Shown: positions 7,546 through 16,169, counted from the first letter of the stretch. The stretch is DNA of 22,231 bases from an uncultured Bacteroidales bacterium (GCA_902768605.1 CACXLY010000052.1:1-22231), one strand, 5' to 3'. The notes: generated by a model not told the origin, from the sequence alone. Numbers and translations: made by a program.

Positions 7546-9702
7546 ATGAAGACTTACAAGACAAATGAGATTAAAAACGTTGCCATCCTGGGCAACGATG
7601 GAGCAGGCAAGACGACCTTGACTGAAACCATGCTCTACGAGGCTGGCATCATCAAGCGTCGCGGTAGAGTCAGTCAGCACACGACTGTCAGCGACTATTT
7701 CCCCGTAGAGCACGAATACGGCTATTCTGTCTTCTCCACTGTATGCCACGTTGAATGGAACGGCAAGAAGATCAACTTCATCGACTGCCCGGGCAGTGAT
7801 GACTTCGCTGGTGCTGCTATCACGGCACTCAATGTTACCGACACTGCTATCCTGCTGCTCAAAGGCTCTGCAGGCGTAGAGGTCGGCACTCAGAACCACT
7901 TCCGCTACACAGAGAAACTCGGCAAGCCCGTCATCTTCCTCGTCAACCAGCTCGACGACGAGAACTGCGACTTCGACCAGCTTCTGGAGCAACTCACAAG
8001 CATCTATGGCCCGAAGGTTGTGCCCATTCAGTATCCCGTGGAGTGCGGTCCTAACTTCAACTCCCTCATCGACGTTCTGCTCATGAAGAAGTATTCATGG
8101 GGCCCCGACGGCGGCGAGCCAAAGATTGAAGAGATTCCTGCCGACCAGATGGACAAGGCTACTGAGATGCACAAGGCCCTCATCGAGGCAGCAGCCGAAC
8201 ACGACGAAAGCCTCATGGAGAAGTTCTTCGAGAGCGAAGACCTCACCGAGGATGAGATGCGCGAAGGCATCCGCAAGGGTCTCGCCAGTCGCGGCATGTT
8301 CCCCGTCTTCTGTGTTGACGCAGTGAAGGATATGGGCGTACGTCGCCTCATGGAGTTCCTGGGCAACGTCGTTCCTTTCGTTAACGAGATGCCAAAGGTG
8401 GTCAACACCAACGGTCAGGAGATTGCTCCCGACGAAGCCGGCCCCACAAGCCTCTTCTTCTTCAAGACCGCCATGGAGCCGCACATCGGCGAAGTGCAGT
8501 ACTTCAAGGTAATGAGCGGTAAGGTCACAGAAGGCATGGACCTCACCAACTCCGACCGCGGCAGCAAGGAGCGCATCGCCCAGATGTTCGTCTGCGCTGG
8601 TGCAAACCGTATCAAGGTGGAAGAACTCGTGGCAGGCGACATCGGCTGCAGCGTGAAGCTCAAGGACGTCAAGACCGGCAACACGCTCAATGGCAAGGAC
8701 TGCGACAACCGCTTCAACTTCATCAAGTTCCCCAATGCAAAGTATTCACGTGCCATCCGTGCCGTCAATGAGAGCGAGACCGAGAAGATGATGAACGCTC
8801 TGCAGAAGATGCGCGAGGAAGACCCGACATGGCAGATTGAGCAGAGCAAGGAGCTCCGCCAGATTCTTGTGCACGGCCAGGGCGAGTTCCACCTGCGCAC
8901 CCTCAAGTGGCGCATGGAGAACAACGAGAAGATTCAGATTGCTTTCGACGAGCCACGTATCCCATATCGCGAGACCATCACAAAGGCAGCTCGTGCCGAC
9001 TATCGTCACAAGAAACAGTCAGGCGGTGCAGGCCAGTTCGGCGAAGTACACCTCATCGTTGAGCCTTATGTTGAGGGCACACCTACGCAGGAAGTTTATC
9101 GCTTCAACAACCAGGAGTACCGCATCAACGCAAAGAGCGAGGAAACCATCGACCTGGAATGGGGCGGCAAGCTCGTCTTCATCAACAGCGTCGTGGGCGG
9201 TGCCATCGATGCACGCTTCATGCCGGCTATCCTGAAGGGTATCATGCAGCGCATGGAACAAGGTCCTCTGACTGGTTGCTACGCTCGCGACGTACGCGTC
9301 ATCGTTTACGATGGTAAGATGCACCCGGTTGACTCCAACGAACTGTCCTTCATGCTCGCAGGCCGCCAAGCCTTCGCACAAGCCTTCAAGGAGGCAGGTC
9401 CGAAGATTCTGGAGCCTATCTACGACGTAGAGGTTCTCGTTCCCAGCGACAAGATGGGTGACGTGATGAGTGACCTGCAGGGACGCCGCGCCATGATTAT
9501 GGGCATGAGCAGCGAAAGCGGTTACGAGAAGCTGACAGCAAAGGCTCCACTCAAGGAAATGGCAAGCTACAGCACCGCTCTGAGCAGCTTGACGGGTGGC
9601 CGCGCAAGCTTCAACACGAAGTTCTCAAGCTACGAACTCGTGCCTGCTGACGTTCAGCAGAAGCTCATCGCAGAGTACCAGGCAACGCTTAAGGAAGAAT
9701 AA
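7546..9702 (+). CDS. fusA2: EF-G paralog (EF-G2 type) with altered GTPase motifs
   Basis: This 718-residue protein has the full five-domain layout of elongation factor G. The P-loop GNDGAGKTT (16-24) is intact. Switch I reads EHEYGYSVFST instead of the usual ERGITI-type sequence, so the Mg-binding Thr is not in its normal context. Switch II reads DCPGSDDF (80-87) instead of DTPGHVDF, replacing the catalytic His by S84. The G4 motif is NQLD (134-137) rather than NKMD. Domain IV keeps KKQSGGAGQFGEVHL. This matches my recollection of the Bacteroides EF-G2 paralog, reported to support translocation without GTP hydrolysis and to be induced in poor-nutrient conditions. It is therefore probably not the housekeeping EF-G, which should lie elsewhere. 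It is monocistronic, with its own promoter and terminator. Confidence 0.92.
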   Translation: MKTYKTNEIKNVAILGNDGAGKTTLTETMLYEAGIIKRRGRVSQHTTVSDYFPVEHEYGYSVFSTVCHVEWNGKKINFIDCPGSDDFAGAAITALNVTDTAILLLKGSAGVEVGTQNHFRYTEKLGKPVIFLVNQLDDENCDFDQLLEQLTSIYGPKVVPIQYPVECGPNFNSLIDVLLMKKYSWGPDGGEPKIEEIPADQMDKATEMHKALIEAAAEHDESLMEKFFESEDLTEDEMREGIRKGLASRGMFPVFCVDAVKDMGVRRLMEFLGNVVPFVNEMPKVVNTNGQEIAPDEAGPTSLFFFKTAMEPHIGEVQYFKVMSGKVTEGMDLTNSDRGSKERIAQMFVCAGANRIKVEELVAGDIGCSVKLKDVKTGNTLNGKDCDNRFNFIKFPNAKYSRAIRAVNESETEKMMNALQKMREEDPTWQIEQSKELRQILVHGQGEFHLRTLKWRMENNEKIQIAFDEPRIPYRETITKAARADYRHKKQSGGAGQFGEVHLIVEPYVEGTPTQEVYRFNNQEYRINAKSEETIDLEWGGKLVFINSVVGGAIDARFMPAILKGIMQRMEQGPLTGCYARDVRVIVYDGKMHPVDSNELSFMLAGRQAFAQAFKEAGPKILEPIYDVEVLVPSDKMGDVMSDLQGRRAMIMGMSSESGYEKLTAKAPLKEMASYSTALSSLTGGRASFNTKFSSYELVPADVQQKLIAEYQATLKEE

Positions 9703-9760
9703 GCCATTGCTTAATTAACAAAAAGACAACTTAAGGAAGCCTTAACCCTTAAATAAGTTA

Positions 9761-9789
9761 AACGTCGGTACGAAAGTGCCGACGTTTTT
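9761..9789 (+). terminator. Rho-independent terminator of the EF-G paralog gene
   Basis: An 11-bp stem (AACGTCGGTAC at 9761-9771 with GTGCCGACGTT at 9776-9786, one G-T pair) closes a GAAA tetraloop and runs into a T tract (9785-9789). It lies 59 bases after the stop codon. Confidence 0.92.
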
Positions 9790-9812
9790 CTTTATCTTTT
9801 AACATAAAGCAA

Positions 9813-9820
9813 TACCTTTG
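9813..9820 (+). promoter_or_regulatory. -7 box for rprX, abutting the start codon
   Basis: TACCTTTG lies only four bases upstream of the rprX ATG at 9825, so the transcript would be leaderless or nearly so. No good TTTG -33 box is present ~20 bases upstream, which lies in the terminator's T tract; an activator may be needed, or the box may be accidental. Confidence 0.6.
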
Positions 9821-9824
9821 CGAT

Positions 9825-11324
9825 ATGAAAAGGAGTTACATTTGGCTTATCTGCCTGGTCGTCTGCATAGCATTCATCTCGCTGCTTTACTTGCAGGGAC
9901 GCTATGCCAAGGAGATGATAAGGATGCGTCAAGAGCAGTTCGACGAGAACGTTCTGCGCAGCCTGGACCAGGCATCACGCGAACTGGAGAAGACCGAAAC
10001 GTACCGCTATCTGCAGAATGTGCTCAACGCACATGAGCCCAAGAACAGCAGGACATTCCTTCCCGACAGCTTCCGCATTGCAGACCACACGTTGCAATAC
10101 GATACGCTTTCACCCGGCACGGCGGGCATGTCGCTCGGCACGCTGACCATGAGCAAGTACAACAAAGTGGCTGAGACCATCAGCAAACTGCAGAAGCAAG
10201 CGCGCGAGGCATACATCTACGAGCAAGGCGTACTCGACGAAGTCATCTTCTCGGTGATGTACCAGGCCAGCAAGCAAAGGTTTCAGGACCGCCTCAACCC
10301 TGCTGTCCTCGATGGTTGCCTCCGAAATGCACTTCAAGCCAACGGCATCACCCTACCCTTCCACTTCATCGTCTATACGAGCGATGGCAGAGAGGTCTAT
10401 CGATGCGAGGACTATTCTGAAGAAGGAGACGACCCGAGCTATCAGCAGCCGCTCTTCCGCAGCGACCCGATGGGACAGATGGGCATCGTCGTGATACATT
10501 TCCCCGACCAAAACAAGTTCATTCAGGGCGTTGCAGGCTACGTGGCTCCAGCAATGGTCTTCACCGTCATCCTGCTCATCACGTCGCTCGTCACCATCTA
10601 TCTCGTCGTCCGACAGAAGCGCATCAGCGAGATGAAGAATGACTTCGTGCACAACATGACGCACGAGTTCAAGACGCCTATCTCTACGATATCCATTGCT
10701 GCTCAGATGCTTGCTGACAAGACGGTGAACAAGAGCGAGGAGACATACGAACGCCTGGGCAACGTCATCGATGGCGAAACGCGCCGCCTTCGCTATCAGG
10801 TCGAGAAGGTCTTGCAGATGAGTCTCTTCGACAACAACAACATCGCCCTGAAGCTTCAAGAGCTCGATGCCAACGAGATAACGGAGAACGTGGTGGACAC
10901 CTTCTCGCTGAAAGTGTCGCAAATAGGCGGTACGCTCGACATGAAGCTCGAGGCCTACAATCCCTTCATCAACGCCGACGAGATGCACTTCACAAACGTC
11001 ATCTTCAACCTGCTGGACAACGCCTTCAAGTACCGACGCGAGGACGAGCCGCTTGCCATCGAGGTTCACACCTTCAATCAGGGCGAGACGCACTTCTGCA
11101 TCAGCATCTCCGACAACGGCATCGGCATACAGAAGGACAACCTGAAGCGCATCTTCGACAAGTTCTATCGCGTACATACCGGCGACAAGCACAACGTCAA
11201 AGGCTTCGGACTCGGCCTGGCCTACGTGCAGAAGATGGTGGAGCTGCACCACGGCACCATCAAGGCCAGCAGCGAACTCGGCAAGGGAACAAAGTTCACC
11301 ATAACACTTCCATTGTCGCTTTGA
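9825..11324 (+). CDS. rprX: Sensor histidine kinase RprX
   Basis: This 499-residue membrane sensor kinase has a transmembrane helix at ~5-23, a periplasmic sensor region of ~215 residues and a second helix at ~242-263. The cytoplasmic part carries HNMTHEFKTPIST (phospho-acceptor H280), the N box NVIFNLLDNAFKYR, DNGIGI, a segment FDKFYRV, and the G2 box GFGLGLAYV. The overall sequence matches my recollection of Bacteroides RprX. It would autophosphorylate and pass phosphate to RprY, encoded 96 bases downstream. The signal sensed is not known to me. The start codon lies almost at the predicted transcription start. No terminator separates the two genes, so they are probably one transcript. Confidence 0.92.
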   Translation: MKRSYIWLICLVVCIAFISLLYLQGRYAKEMIRMRQEQFDENVLRSLDQASRELEKTETYRYLQNVLNAHEPKNSRTFLPDSFRIADHTLQYDTLSPGTAGMSLGTLTMSKYNKVAETISKLQKQAREAYIYEQGVLDEVIFSVMYQASKQRFQDRLNPAVLDGCLRNALQANGITLPFHFIVYTSDGREVYRCEDYSEEGDDPSYQQPLFRSDPMGQMGIVVIHFPDQNKFIQGVAGYVAPAMVFTVILLITSLVTIYLVVRQKRISEMKNDFVHNMTHEFKTPISTISIAAQMLADKTVNKSEETYERLGNVIDGETRRLRYQVEKVLQMSLFDNNNIALKLQELDANEITENVVDTFSLKVSQIGGTLDMKLEAYNPFINADEMHFTNVIFNLLDNAFKYRREDEPLAIEVHTFNQGETHFCISISDNGIGIQKDNLKRIFDKFYRVHTGDKHNVKGFGLGLAYVQKMVELHHGTIKASSELGKGTKFTITLPLSL

Positions 11325-11420
11325 TTCATCCGCCTTCATAATGACAGAACGTAATAACACTATAACGAGATAACGAGATAACGCAATAAATTTATTCATT
11401 AACCCAAATAACTATAGATT

Positions 11421-12125
11421 ATGGAACAGAAACTGCACATTTTGCTTTGCGAGGACGAAGAGAGCCTCGGAATGCTTGTACGCGAGTACCTCGAAGCTAA
11501 AGGTTATGACGCTGAACTCTTCCTCGACGGCGAGGCTGGCTATCGCGCTTTCATGAAAAGGAAGTTCGACATGTGTCTGCTCGACGTGATGATGCCCAAG
11601 ATGGACGGCTTTGCGCTGGCAAAGGAGATTCGTCTGGTCAACACAGAGATTCCCATCATCTTCCTTACGGCAAAGAACCTGAAGGAGGACATCCTGGAGG
11701 GCTTCAAGCTTGGAGCCGACGACTACCTGACCAAGCCCTTCTCCATGGACGAGCTGGTCTATCGCATGGAAGCCATCCTGAGACGCGTGAAGAGCAAGGA
11801 GCAGAAGAATCTCACGCGCTTCCAGCTCGGCAAGTTCATCTTCGACACCCAAAGACAGGTGCTGCTTCTCGGCGAAGAACAGACCAAGCTCACCACAAAG
11901 GAATGCGAACTGCTGACTCTGCTCTGCGTGCACGTCAACGACGTCCTGGAGCGCGACCTCGCACTCAAGACCATCTGGATGGACGACAACTACTTCAACG
12001 CCCGCAGCATGGATGTCTATATCACCAAGCTTCGCAAACTCCTGAAGGCTGACCCCGACATCGAAATCAACAACGTGCATGGCAGAGGCTACCGTCTCAT
12101 CGTGCCAAACCTGATGCAGGAATAA
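11421..12125 (+). CDS. rprY: OmpR-family response regulator RprY
   Basis: This 234-residue DNA-binding response regulator has a receiver domain at ~5-118 with acidic residues E11, D12 and E13, phospho-acceptor D55 (CLLDVMMPKMDG), T83 and K105 (LTKPFS). The OmpR-type winged helix follows at ~130-232 (LTTKECELLTLL; NARSMDVYITKLRKLLK; VHGRGYRL). It is the partner of RprX; in Bacteroides and Porphyromonas relatives RprY regulates stress and transport genes. The 96-base spacer after rprX contains short direct repeats (ATAACGAG twice) but no recognisable promoter. The 3' end is followed by a 22-bp repeat array and then a strong terminator, so the array is probably part of the mRNA. Confidence 0.93.
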   Translation: MEQKLHILLCEDEESLGMLVREYLEAKGYDAELFLDGEAGYRAFMKRKFDMCLLDVMMPKMDGFALAKEIRLVNTEIPIIFLTAKNLKEDILEGFKLGADDYLTKPFSMDELVYRMEAILRRVKSKEQKNLTRFQLGKFIFDTQRQVLLLGEEQTKLTTKECELLTLLCVHVNDVLERDLALKTIWMDDNYFNARSMDVYITKLRKLLKADPDIEINNVHGRGYRLIVPNLMQE

Positions 12126-12140
12126 AAGAGAGCCTCGAAC

Positions 12141-12338
12141 ACGAGTCGCTGGCAAATTAGGAACATGTAGTTGGCAAACTAGAAACATGTAGTTGGCAAA
12201 CTAGAAACATGTAGTTGGCAAATTAGGAACGTGTCGTTGGCAAACTACACACTAGTAAATTGCAATTTACACACTAGTAAATCATCATTTACACACTAGT
12301 AGTTTTACGACTTCACATAAGTAGTTAAAAACAAGCAC
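12141..12338. repeat. 22-bp tandem repeat array B (9 units)
   Basis: Unit cores start at 12141 (ACGAG), 12163, 12185, 12207 (ACATGT), 12229 (ACGTGT), 12251, 12273, 12295 (ACTAGT) and 12317 (ATAAG, degenerate); every step is exactly 22 bp. Units 2-4 carry the dyad TAGTT..AACTA or its relict. Units 6-7 carry GTAAATTG/CAATTTAC and GTAAAT/ATTTAC. The array lies between the rprY stop and its terminator. The rest of this gap (12381-12469) holds a small hairpin AGGCTT/AAGCCT (12404-12423) and nothing else I recognise. Confidence 0.93.
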
Positions 12339-12343
12339 AAACG

Positions 12344-12380
12344 AAACCGCCCCGAAGAGCACTTTCTCCGGGGCGGTTTT
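12344..12380 (+). terminator. Strong terminator after rprXY, possibly bidirectional
   Basis: An 11-bp perfect stem (AAACCGCCCCG at 12344-12354 with CGGGGCGGTTT at 12369-12379) is followed by TTTTATT on the + strand. On the - strand it is followed by TTTCGTTT, so it may also serve the convergent outer-membrane protein gene. Confidence 0.88.
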
Positions 12381-12469
12381 ATTAATGTCGGCAAAAAGGC
12401 GGAAGGCTTAAAACATCAAGCCTGCAACTCCTTTTTCACCTTTTCAACATTTGAACTTTTCGCCTTTAC

Positions 12470-13378
12470 TTAGAATACGTAGCCAACGGTAATTGCGAAA
12501 TTGTGTGCCGTAGAAACCTTCTCGTCACAATTTGTACCGATGCTAGGCAGATTGCCACCTTCCTTCGTCGACTTCGAGGTCAGCTCAGGCGAACTCTTAT
12601 GACCGGCAAACGGAATGAGGTCGTACATGTAAGAAAGACCGAAGGTGTAGTTCTTGTAGAAAGCATTCACGCCAATCTGAGCGCCGGGCTGCATGAGCGT
12701 GCCCTTATGGGGCTTGTGCTCCCACCATCCACCGTTACGTTCGTCGGACATCAGGGACTTGTTCTGACGGGCAATCGGGTCAACTGCTGTCACGGCACCA
12801 TCGAAATAATGAGTGGTGGCCCTTGTCTCCCAGCGGTTGCAGACGGCGTTGAAACGGAAGTAAACACCTGCATAGGGAGCAAGTGTAAAGTCTTCTACGC
12901 CAAAGACGTTGCGGAACTGGTAGCTGACACTAACGGGAATCGTAACGGAGAACGCTTGAATGCGATAGTGGCGCTTTGTGTACTCGCCGTCGCCAAGGTC
13001 TCCAGGTTCGTTGTGGTATCTGTAGATGCTGTCGCCCTTGCTGAGAGCGGTGTGATAAGTAAACGTAGCACCAATCTCGAAATAGATAGGATAATTCTTC
13101 GCAATCTTGAAGTCACCCATCCAGCCAAGGCTAATGCCTTTCAGGAAGTAATTGTTGTAGTCGGGCGACTGGCCGAAGTTCGTGTACTTGACGTTTGTTC
13201 CTTGGAAACCCAGCTGAACACGCTGGAAGAATTTCTTTTCGATGGGAGTCGAGGGAACAAAGACCTCACCAGCTTCATCTTCAGCTACGGCATCCGCAGA
13301 CACATCCTCGTCTTGAGCGTAAGCACCGAGAGACAAACACAGCAGCAACGCTGCAGGCATTATTTTCATCAATTTCAT
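12470..13378 (-). CDS. Outer-membrane beta-barrel protein, hypothetical
   Basis: This 302-residue protein has a signal peptide with likely cleavage after AYA (residue 21), giving a mature N-terminus QDEDVSADA. After a short acidic linker, the rest alternates short hydrophobic/aromatic strands with polar turns (RVQLGFQGTNV, YPIYFEIGATFTYHT, FSVTIPVSVSYQF, LAPYAGVYFRFN, YTFGLSYMYDLIPF). It ends AITVGYVF with a terminal Phe, the usual signature of outer-membrane barrels inserted by BamA. It probably folds into an 8-10 stranded barrel of the PorT/OmpW-like kind, but no specific family or substrate can be named. It has its own promoter and is convergent with rprXY. Confidence 0.78.
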   Translation of the reverse strand: MKLMKIMPAALLLCLSLGAYAQDEDVSADAVAEDEAGEVFVPSTPIEKKFFQRVQLGFQGTNVKYTNFGQSPDYNNYFLKGISLGWMGDFKIAKNYPIYFEIGATFTYHTALSKGDSIYRYHNEPGDLGDGEYTKRHYRIQAFSVTIPVSVSYQFRNVFGVEDFTLAPYAGVYFRFNAVCNRWETRATTHYFDGAVTAVDPIARQNKSLMSDERNGGWWEHKPHKGTLMQPGAQIGVNAFYKNYTFGLSYMYDLIPFAGHKSSPELTSKSTKEGGNLPSIGTNCDEKVSTAHNFAITVGYVF

Positions 13379-13413
13379 AATGTATATGTATTAGTTTTTA
13401 TCATTTCTTCATG

Positions 13414-13445
13414 CAAAGATATTCTTTATTATTATAAGTTCCAAA
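13414..13445 (-). promoter_or_regulatory. Bacteroidetes promoter for the outer-membrane protein gene
   Basis: Read on the - strand, TTTG (13445-13442) and TATCTTTG (13421-13414) are 20 bases apart. The ATG lies 35 bases downstream. Confidence 0.75.
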
Positions 13446-13543
13446 CATTTTTTGCATAAAATTAACATTGTAAGGCAAAAAAGCCTTTTTCAATTAAAAT
13501 TTAAGCGTTAAGTGTTAATGAAAATGCCGATTTTGGGTTGATT

Positions 13544-15184
13544 TTAGGCTCTTTTCATCTCAATTACTTGTGTACAATAAGAGATGACGGCGGGACGATG
13601 GGTTACGCAGATAATTGTCTGGCCTGCTTCGCGGTTGCTGAGGTTCTTGAGGAGCTCTTGTTCTGTGTGCATATCGAGGGCACTCGTCGCTTCATCGAGA
13701 AGCAGGACTGAGCCCTTTCGCAAGAGGGCGCGGGCAATGGCGATACGCTGTGCCTGGCCTTCGCTCAGTCCGGCTCCAAGCTCTCCACATATGGCATCAA
13801 GCCCGTCGGGACGGTCCATGACGAAGCCTGCACAAGCGGTCTTGAGGGCTTCGCGCATGTCGGCTTCGGTCGCGTCGGGATTGCCGAGCAAAAGGTTGTC
13901 ACGAATGGTTCCGCTGAAAAGCGTGTTGCCCTGCGGCACATAAACGAGGTTGCAGCGCGTCCTGGGAGATACCGCTTCTGTCCGCGACCCGTCGTACATC
14001 TCGACCTGACCTTCTGTAGGTTTGAGCAAAGCAAGGACGAGACGGATGAGCGTCGTCTTGCCTGCACCTGTCTCACCGAGGATGGCAGTTGTGGAGCCTT
14101 TGGGGAAGTCGCAAGAGAAGTGGGAAAGAATGGCCCGTCCGTTCTCCCTGTAACGGAAGCTGACGTCTTTGAGCCGCACGCCAGCACCTTCGGTAAAGGT
14201 AATGGGGTTGGAGTCATCTTCGAGCGGCTTATCTTCGAGTTCCATCAGACGTTCGCTTGCAGTCAGGGTACTGATGAGGACAGGGATGAAACGCGTCATA
14301 TCGCGGAAAGGACCTTGTATCTGTCCGACGAGCTGGATGAAGGAAATCATCATACCGTAGGTGATGGTGCCTTCCTGCAGACTGTTGACGCCCCAGAGGA
14401 AGGTGACGAGATAGCCCGTACCGAAGCCGATGCTGAGCAAGGTGGATGAAGAGCTGCTGAAGACGGCGCGATGGCGGACGTGGCGGCGCAACTCGCTTTG
14501 TGTCTGCTCCAGTTTCTCAATCATCGTGCCGACGCGCTCCAGCGTCTTGAGGATGGCGCGATGTTGTATGCTCTCCTGAAGGATGCTTTGCACGCGGCTC
14601 TCCGTTGAGCGGATGTCGCGAGTGATGGCTCGCATCTTGCGCACATATACCTTACTTAATATAAGGAAGCAAGGCACGATGCAGACAATCAGGCAAGCCA
14701 GACGTCCGTCCATGTGGAAGAGGTAGATGAAGGCTCCGACGAAGCGGTACGAGACTTCGAGCATAGCGGGTACTGTCTCCGTAATGCAAGAGGTCAGGTC
14801 GCGCACGTCTTGCTCCATTCGGTTCAAGGTGTCGCCGCTATGGCGGTCTTCCTGTCCGTTCCATTCGCTATGCAAGAGATGCGAAAAGAGTCGCTTCTGA
14901 AGGATGTTCTGCGAACGTACGCCAAGCAAAGCGCCCACCCACTTGCGCGCGAAGCCCAGCATAATCTTGCTTATCATGATGCTGGCAAGGACGTAGGCTG
15001 CTACGCGAAGACTGCCTTCTGCGCGGTTCGTGGCGATGTCTATCGTCCACTTCGTCGCATAAATAAAGGCAAAGTCGAGGGTAACGGACAGGATGCCGAT
15101 GATGGCGTTGAGCGCGGCCTGCAGTCTCAAGCCTCGAGAGGAACGCCAAAGCCAAGCTACTATTTTGCGATTTGACAACTTCAC
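13544..15184 (-). CDS. ABC exporter (fused membrane and ATPase domains)
   Basis: This 546-residue half-transporter of the MsbA/exporter type has a membrane domain at ~1-310 with hydrophobic segments near 22-44, 62-80, 140-180 and 250-290. The nucleotide-binding domain has Walker A GETGAGKTT (370-378), Q-loop Q418, signature LSEGQ (473-477), Walker B VLLLDEATSALD with catalytic E498, and H-loop H529 (THRP). The signature differs from canonical LSGGQ by one residue. It should act as a homodimer or with a partner; the substrate (lipid, peptide or drug) cannot be told from sequence. The GTG start at 15184 lies in AT-rich repeats, so the true start may be a little downstream. nadK ends 63 bases upstream on the same strand, so the two may be cotranscribed. 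Confidence 0.88.
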   Translation of the reverse strand: MKLSNRKIVAWLWRSSRGLRLQAALNAIIGILSVTLDFAFIYATKWTIDIATNRAEGSLRVAAYVLASIMISKIMLGFARKWVGALLGVRSQNILQKRLFSHLLHSEWNGQEDRHSGDTLNRMEQDVRDLTSCITETVPAMLEVSYRFVGAFIYLFHMDGRLACLIVCIVPCFLILSKVYVRKMRAITRDIRSTESRVQSILQESIQHRAILKTLERVGTMIEKLEQTQSELRRHVRHRAVFSSSSSTLLSIGFGTGYLVTFLWGVNSLQEGTITYGMMISFIQLVGQIQGPFRDMTRFIPVLISTLTASERLMELEDKPLEDDSNPITFTEGAGVRLKDVSFRYRENGRAILSHFSCDFPKGSTTAILGETGAGKTTLIRLVLALLKPTEGQVEMYDGSRTEAVSPRTRCNLVYVPQGNTLFSGTIRDNLLLGNPDATEADMREALKTACAGFVMDRPDGLDAICGELGAGLSEGQAQRIAIARALLRKGSVLLLDEATSALDMHTEQELLKNLSNREAGQTIICVTHRPAVISYCTQVIEMKRA

Positions 15185-15262
15185 GATTTGACAATTTGAC
15201 TATTTCACTATTTTACAATTTTATAATTTCACGATTCATCAGATTGTTCAATTGTCCAATTG
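15172..15262. repeat. AT-rich short-period repeat between nadK and the ABC gene
   Basis: Words such as CAATTTGAC, ACGATTTGAC, ACTATTT and CAATTGTCC recur every ~8-10 bases, as imperfect tandem copies. They supply the last residues of nadK (GQLDN) and the first of the ABC exporter. Similar AT-rich stretches lie at 1814-1848, 7430-7497 and 16880-16920. Confidence 0.55.
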
Positions 15263-16147
15263 TCCTATTCTCGTGTCGCTGCCCCAAAGGAGCTTGTCGC
15301 GAAGAGTTTGCAGGAAAGATGTCTCGGGACGCTTCAAGACAAGGACTTGATAGGGAGCCTTGCGGATGGTGAGCCCGACGGTATCCTGGCACGACTCGCT
15401 TCGTCCGTCGATAGCCACAAGGAAGTTGTGACTGCGACTCTCTACGCTCAGCTTTATCGTGATGTCATCGGGAAGCATCAAGGGGCGGACCGTAAGTCCG
15501 TGAGGCGCAACAGGAACAAGCCCGATGTTCTGACTGCCGGGCAACATGACGGGACCGCCCACACTCAAAGCATAGCCTGTGCTGCCTGTAGGGGTATTGA
15601 CGATAAGACCATCGGCTTGATAGGTCGTAAGGTATTCGCCATTGAGGTCAACGCGAATGCTTATCATGCTGCTGTTGTCGCGCTTCAGCACAGCCACTTC
15701 GTTGAGAGCGAAAGGATAGCCTTGCATCTTGCCCTCGGAGCTTTCCACCTGCAGGGCGCTGCAACGCTCCGTACGCAACCTTCCGCAGAGGAACTCATCG
15801 AGCGTCACCGTGATGTCGTCGAGGGAAAAGTCTGCAAGGAAGCCCAGACGGCCGGTATTGATGCCGAGGATAGGTATATGCTTCTCTCCCACCCTCATCG
15901 CTGTCGTGAGGAAAGTGCCATCGCCCCCCATGCTGACGGCAAAATCCGCTTCGAAGTTGTCGCCGTCGATAAACTGGCAATCGGGGACGTCAACGTGTAT
16001 CTCGTCCCTGAGGTAATCGTAGAAAGAACGGTCTACGAGCGGAACGATGCCGTAAGCATCCAGTGCATCGAAGAGTTTTACGGCTGCCTCACACTTTTTG
16101 GGCTGATACGTGTTCCCAAAGATGGCACATCTTATTGTTTTTTTCAT
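15248..16147 (-). CDS. nadK: NAD kinase
   Basis: This 299-residue ATP-dependent NAD kinase makes NADP+ from NAD+ in the cytoplasm. The diagnostic GGDGT motif is at 74-78, followed by LGINTGRLGFLA (94-105), NEVAVLKRD, DGLIVNTPTGSTGY and VAPHGLTVRPLMLPDD, all standard for the family; the length is also standard. The ATG at 16147 is preceded by a -7 box. The final residues (RIGQLDN) run into the AT-rich repeat region. It is transcribed away from the DJ-1/ispD/recG run, with about 150 bases of shared divergent promoter region, and the ABC exporter follows it. Confidence 0.95.
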   Translation of the reverse strand: MKKTIRCAIFGNTYQPKKCEAAVKLFDALDAYGIVPLVDRSFYDYLRDEIHVDVPDCQFIDGDNFEADFAVSMGGDGTFLTTAMRVGEKHIPILGINTGRLGFLADFSLDDITVTLDEFLCGRLRTERCSALQVESSEGKMQGYPFALNEVAVLKRDNSSMISIRVDLNGEYLTTYQADGLIVNTPTGSTGYALSVGGPVMLPGSQNIGLVPVAPHGLTVRPLMLPDDITIKLSVESRSHNFLVAIDGRSESCQDTVGLTIRKAPYQVLVLKRPETSFLQTLRDKLLWGSDTRIGQLDN

Positions 16148-16169
16148 TCAATCTTTCGCTTTAGGTTGA

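Noticed and set aside
10353..11399. Antisense 348-residue frame over rprX
   Set aside because: Shadow of the kinase gene, which has all histidine kinase motifs; no motif in the antisense product.
12503..13459. + strand frame opposite the outer-membrane protein gene
   Set aside because: The - strand product has a signal peptide, barrel-like strands, terminal Phe and a promoter; the + strand product has none.
13472..13490. Hairpin AAGGC/GCCTT with a T run as a terminator
   Set aside because: The T run follows on the + strand, where no gene needs termination; the stem is only 5 bp.
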